Shown here piece by piece: positions 23,984 through 25,799 of a stretch of 25,799 bases of DNA (its first letter is position 1; every line of letters begins with the position of its first letter). Both the position numbers and the translations under genes were made by a program. A model generated the notes under the pieces. It saw only the letters and a list, made by a program, of their open reading frames with translations. It was not told the DNA's origin and made no database searches. Source of the DNA: a virus; the IMG/VR virus record IMGVR_UViG_3300041402_000526, positions 1 through 25,799 of that record. One strand, written 5' to 3'.

Positions 23984-25611
23984 CCATCTCTAGCGTACTA
24001 TCGAAGCAGGAGTGGGTGGGGAACGGTACGACGGACACGTTCTCCATCACCTACCCCTTCTATGCAACAGACGGCTCGCTGCTGTTCCCTGACATTCAGG
24101 TCTACTTGCGTGTCACAGCAACGGGCGCGGAGACGCTTCAGACATACACCACGCACTACACGATTACCGGATTCACGGGCAGCTCCGATGGCGGGTTGCA
24201 TGGCGTCGGGGTTGTGGATTTCGTGACACCTCCGGCCACGACAGAGGAGGTCCACGTCCGAAGGGTCACGGACAAGACGCAGCTACTCGAGTTCCAGTCG
24301 GGCGGTTCGTTCCCGGCACAGAAGCATGAAGCCGGCCTGGACCGTGCTTCGATGCGGTCTATCGAACAGGCTGCCGAGATCGACCTAACCCTGAAGCTGC
24401 CGATCACGGACACGAGCCCCACGGTCATTGGAAATTCCGTGGATCGCGCGAACAAGCAACTCGCCTTCGACAGCGACGGCGACATCGTGTTGTCCGGATC
24501 GACGATCCCAGCCGGTGTCTCTAGCTTCATGGAGCCCGTGCTCACGGCAGCCACGGCTACCAAGTCGAAGTCACTGCTCGAGTTCGTGGACCGGAACCTG
24601 CTCGTCAATCCCCATGGGCAGATCCAGCAACGGACTCCGGGCGCGGCCGTCGCAAACGACCTGCAATACGGGGCCGATGCCTGGAAGCTCATCGCGGAGT
24701 TCAACGGCTCTCATTTGCTGAGCGGATTGCAAGACGTCCGGGGCTCGAGCATGCGTCTGTTTTCCGGGGCCGGCACGACTCGGGGCGCAATGTGTCAGAT
24801 CCTGGACTCGAAGGCGACAGAGCAGATCGTTGCATCCGGTGGCTGCGAGATCGCATTCAGTTACTACGATGAAAACACGGGTGGAGACGCGGCGGCGCAG
24901 GACTTCTATCTGCTGAAGTATGTGGGAACAGCCGACACGGTTGGGTTGGATCCTGTGTTGACATGGGCGACTCCGAACTGGTCGACAGACTGGTCCGAGG
25001 TAACGAGCTCGCTGTCGCTGACCATCCCGCCGCTAATGATGACTCGATTCGAGATCACCGTGACAAGCGGTCTCACGGACGCAACCAATCTCGCGGTCGT
25101 GTTCGGCAGAATGAATGACACCGCCAACAAGCGTAGTGTCGTATCGGTCTTCGACCCCGTCGTGGTTCCGTTGGGCGCGTCGACCTACTCGAGAATGCGA
25201 CCCTTCGCGGAAGACCTGCAGGAGTGCCAGAAGCTGTACTGGAAGACGTTCCCCTACCTGACGGTTCCAGACGACGACGAGGGGCTTGCGGGCGCGCTCC
25301 ATACGCAAGCCAACGGTGCCTTTGGAGCACATGCCGGCGCGGACAACTGGGTCTTCTCGATCCGTAACCCCGTGAACATGCTGGAGGGATCGACTCCGGT
25401 CTACACGGTCTACAACCCGACTCTCGAGGTGACGCATTCCCTCGCCGGCGAGGTCCTGAATGTGGCTCACGCTCCGGGCGTAGGTCGTTCGACTGACGCC
25501 ACGATCTCGAACCAGACCGAGGTGGGATGCCGGATCATTCCCGGGACGCAGGTCGCAGTCGATGACGACGATCTCATGGCGCTGCACCTGACGGTCGAGG
25601 TGGCCCTGTGA
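23980..25611 (+). CDS. tail fibre / receptor-binding protein
   Basis: This encodes 543 residues, overlapping the previous stop (ATGA). The first 150 residues read like a T7 gp17-type virion-anchoring domain (WVGNGTTDTFSITYPF, DIQVYLRVTATG, VHVRRVTDKTQLLEF, HEAGLDRASMRSIEQAAEI). A second part starts at residue 206 with NLLVNPHGQIQQRTPG, then a beta-sandwich-like region (MRLFSGAGTTRGAMCQIL, SSLSLTIPPL). The end includes SRMRPFAEDLQECQKLYWKTFPY, a conserved element of many phage adhesin tips. No depolymerase or chaperone/auto-cleavage motif is obvious. It should bind the host surface. It is directly followed by a second protein with a similar start. Confidence 0.82.
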   Translation: MTISSVLSKQEWVGNGTTDTFSITYPFYATDGSLLFPDIQVYLRVTATGAETLQTYTTHYTITGFTGSSDGGLHGVGVVDFVTPPATTEEVHVRRVTDKTQLLEFQSGGSFPAQKHEAGLDRASMRSIEQAAEIDLTLKLPITDTSPTVIGNSVDRANKQLAFDSDGDIVLSGSTIPAGVSSFMEPVLTAATATKSKSLLEFVDRNLLVNPHGQIQQRTPGAAVANDLQYGADAWKLIAEFNGSHLLSGLQDVRGSSMRLFSGAGTTRGAMCQILDSKATEQIVASGGCEIAFSYYDENTGGDAAAQDFYLLKYVGTADTVGLDPVLTWATPNWSTDWSEVTSSLSLTIPPLMMTRFEITVTSGLTDATNLAVVFGRMNDTANKRSVVSVFDPVVVPLGASTYSRMRPFAEDLQECQKLYWKTFPYLTVPDDDEGLAGALHTQANGAFGAHAGADNWVFSIRNPVNMLEGSTPVYTVYNPTLEVTHSLAGEVLNVAHAPGVGRSTDATISNQTEVGCRIIPGTQVAVDDDDLMALHLTVEVAL

Positions 25612-25799
25612 CCATCAACGCCACCCAGACGGGTACGACCAACGTCTACTCCGGGTTCGGTGGAATCCCCCCTGTCGATTTCCCGATCACATTTCTGTTC
25701 GGGAAGACGAGCCAGGTGATGGTCTACCAGCGTGACACGCTGACTGCCCAGGAGGAGTTGCTGAAGGAGGGCTTGGACTACACGATCCGGGGCGGACAG
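25608..25799 (+). CDS. second tail fibre / anchor protein (5' part only)
   Basis: A GTG overlapping the previous stop (GTGA) opens a frame of 64 codons that runs off the window. The residues (TGTTNVYSGFGGIPPVDFPI, then FGKTSQVMVYQRD, LLKEGLDYTIRGG) match in layout the anchor domain of the preceding fibre: MTI start, an N-x-x-(T/Y) turn before a hydrophobic strand, a (V)YxR strand, then DYTI/HYTI. It is therefore probably a second fibre, or a base protein to which fibres attach. The rest lies outside the window. Confidence 0.65.
   Translation, partial: MTINATQTGTTNVYSGFGGIPPVDFPITFLFGKTSQVMVYQRDTLTAQEELLKEGLDYTIRGGQ

Noticed and set aside
1-25799. CRISPR arrays, tRNA genes, insertion sequences, integrase or attachment sites
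   Set aside because: No regularly spaced repeats, cloverleaf-like sequence, transposase or recombinase motifs were seen on either strand.

Overview
The window is about 25.8 kb of a tailed phage (or prophage) genome. It is GC-rich, and almost all of it is one tightly packed rightward operon for virion assembly of a T7-like podovirus. The gene order is small terminase, large terminase, accessory virion proteins, T7 gp8-type head-tail connector (portal), scaffold, major capsid, putative decoration proteins, tail tubular A, tail tubular B, a gp13-like GNAT-fold protein, a gp14-like protein, two very large ejection proteins and tail fibres. Neighbouring genes overlap by ATGA, GTGA or TGATG at nearly every junction, and these overlaps were used to choose many starts. 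No RNA polymerase, integrase, lysis cassette, tRNA or CRISPR is visible, so lifestyle and host cannot be settled here. The GC content only suggests a GC-rich bacterial host.

Layout. Bases 1-354 hold the end of an upstream rightward cluster of very small genes. A small leftward zinc-ribbon gene (351-527) meets it stop-to-stop. The only stretch near 300 bases without a confident gene is 528-826. It carries a 15-base repeated element 99 bases apart, a perfect GTCACA-N6-TGTGAC inverted repeat and extra GTGACAC half-sites, and looks like a control region for the two divergent units. Rightward genes restart at 827 with three small proteins, then terminase (1388-3488), an accessory block (3488-5478), portal to capsid (5480-9642), a pair of related putative decoration proteins with a terminator-like hairpin between them (9655-10770), tail tube genes (10774-13775), ejection proteins (13772-23983) and fibres (23980 to the window end).

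How the genes work together. TerS and TerL cut and pump DNA through the portal into a scaffold-built capsid. gp11/gp12-like proteins form the short tail, and the fibres bind the host. The internal proteins are expected to be ejected and to build the conduit through the cell envelope. The most notable content is in the two giant ejection proteins. The 1226-residue protein ends in what reads as an M15-type peptidoglycan peptidase, split by an inserted 'WNGK' domain. The 1812-residue protein carries two tandem copies of a domain resembling mono-ADP-ribosyltransferases: one keeps an R/TWAT/E-like set, and the other has lost the glutamate. If confirmed, this phage would deliver both a wall-opening peptidase and a host-modifying enzyme in its internal core. 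Paired paralogues recur along the operon: 4317/4757, 9655/10225, 23980/25608 and the ART-like repeats.
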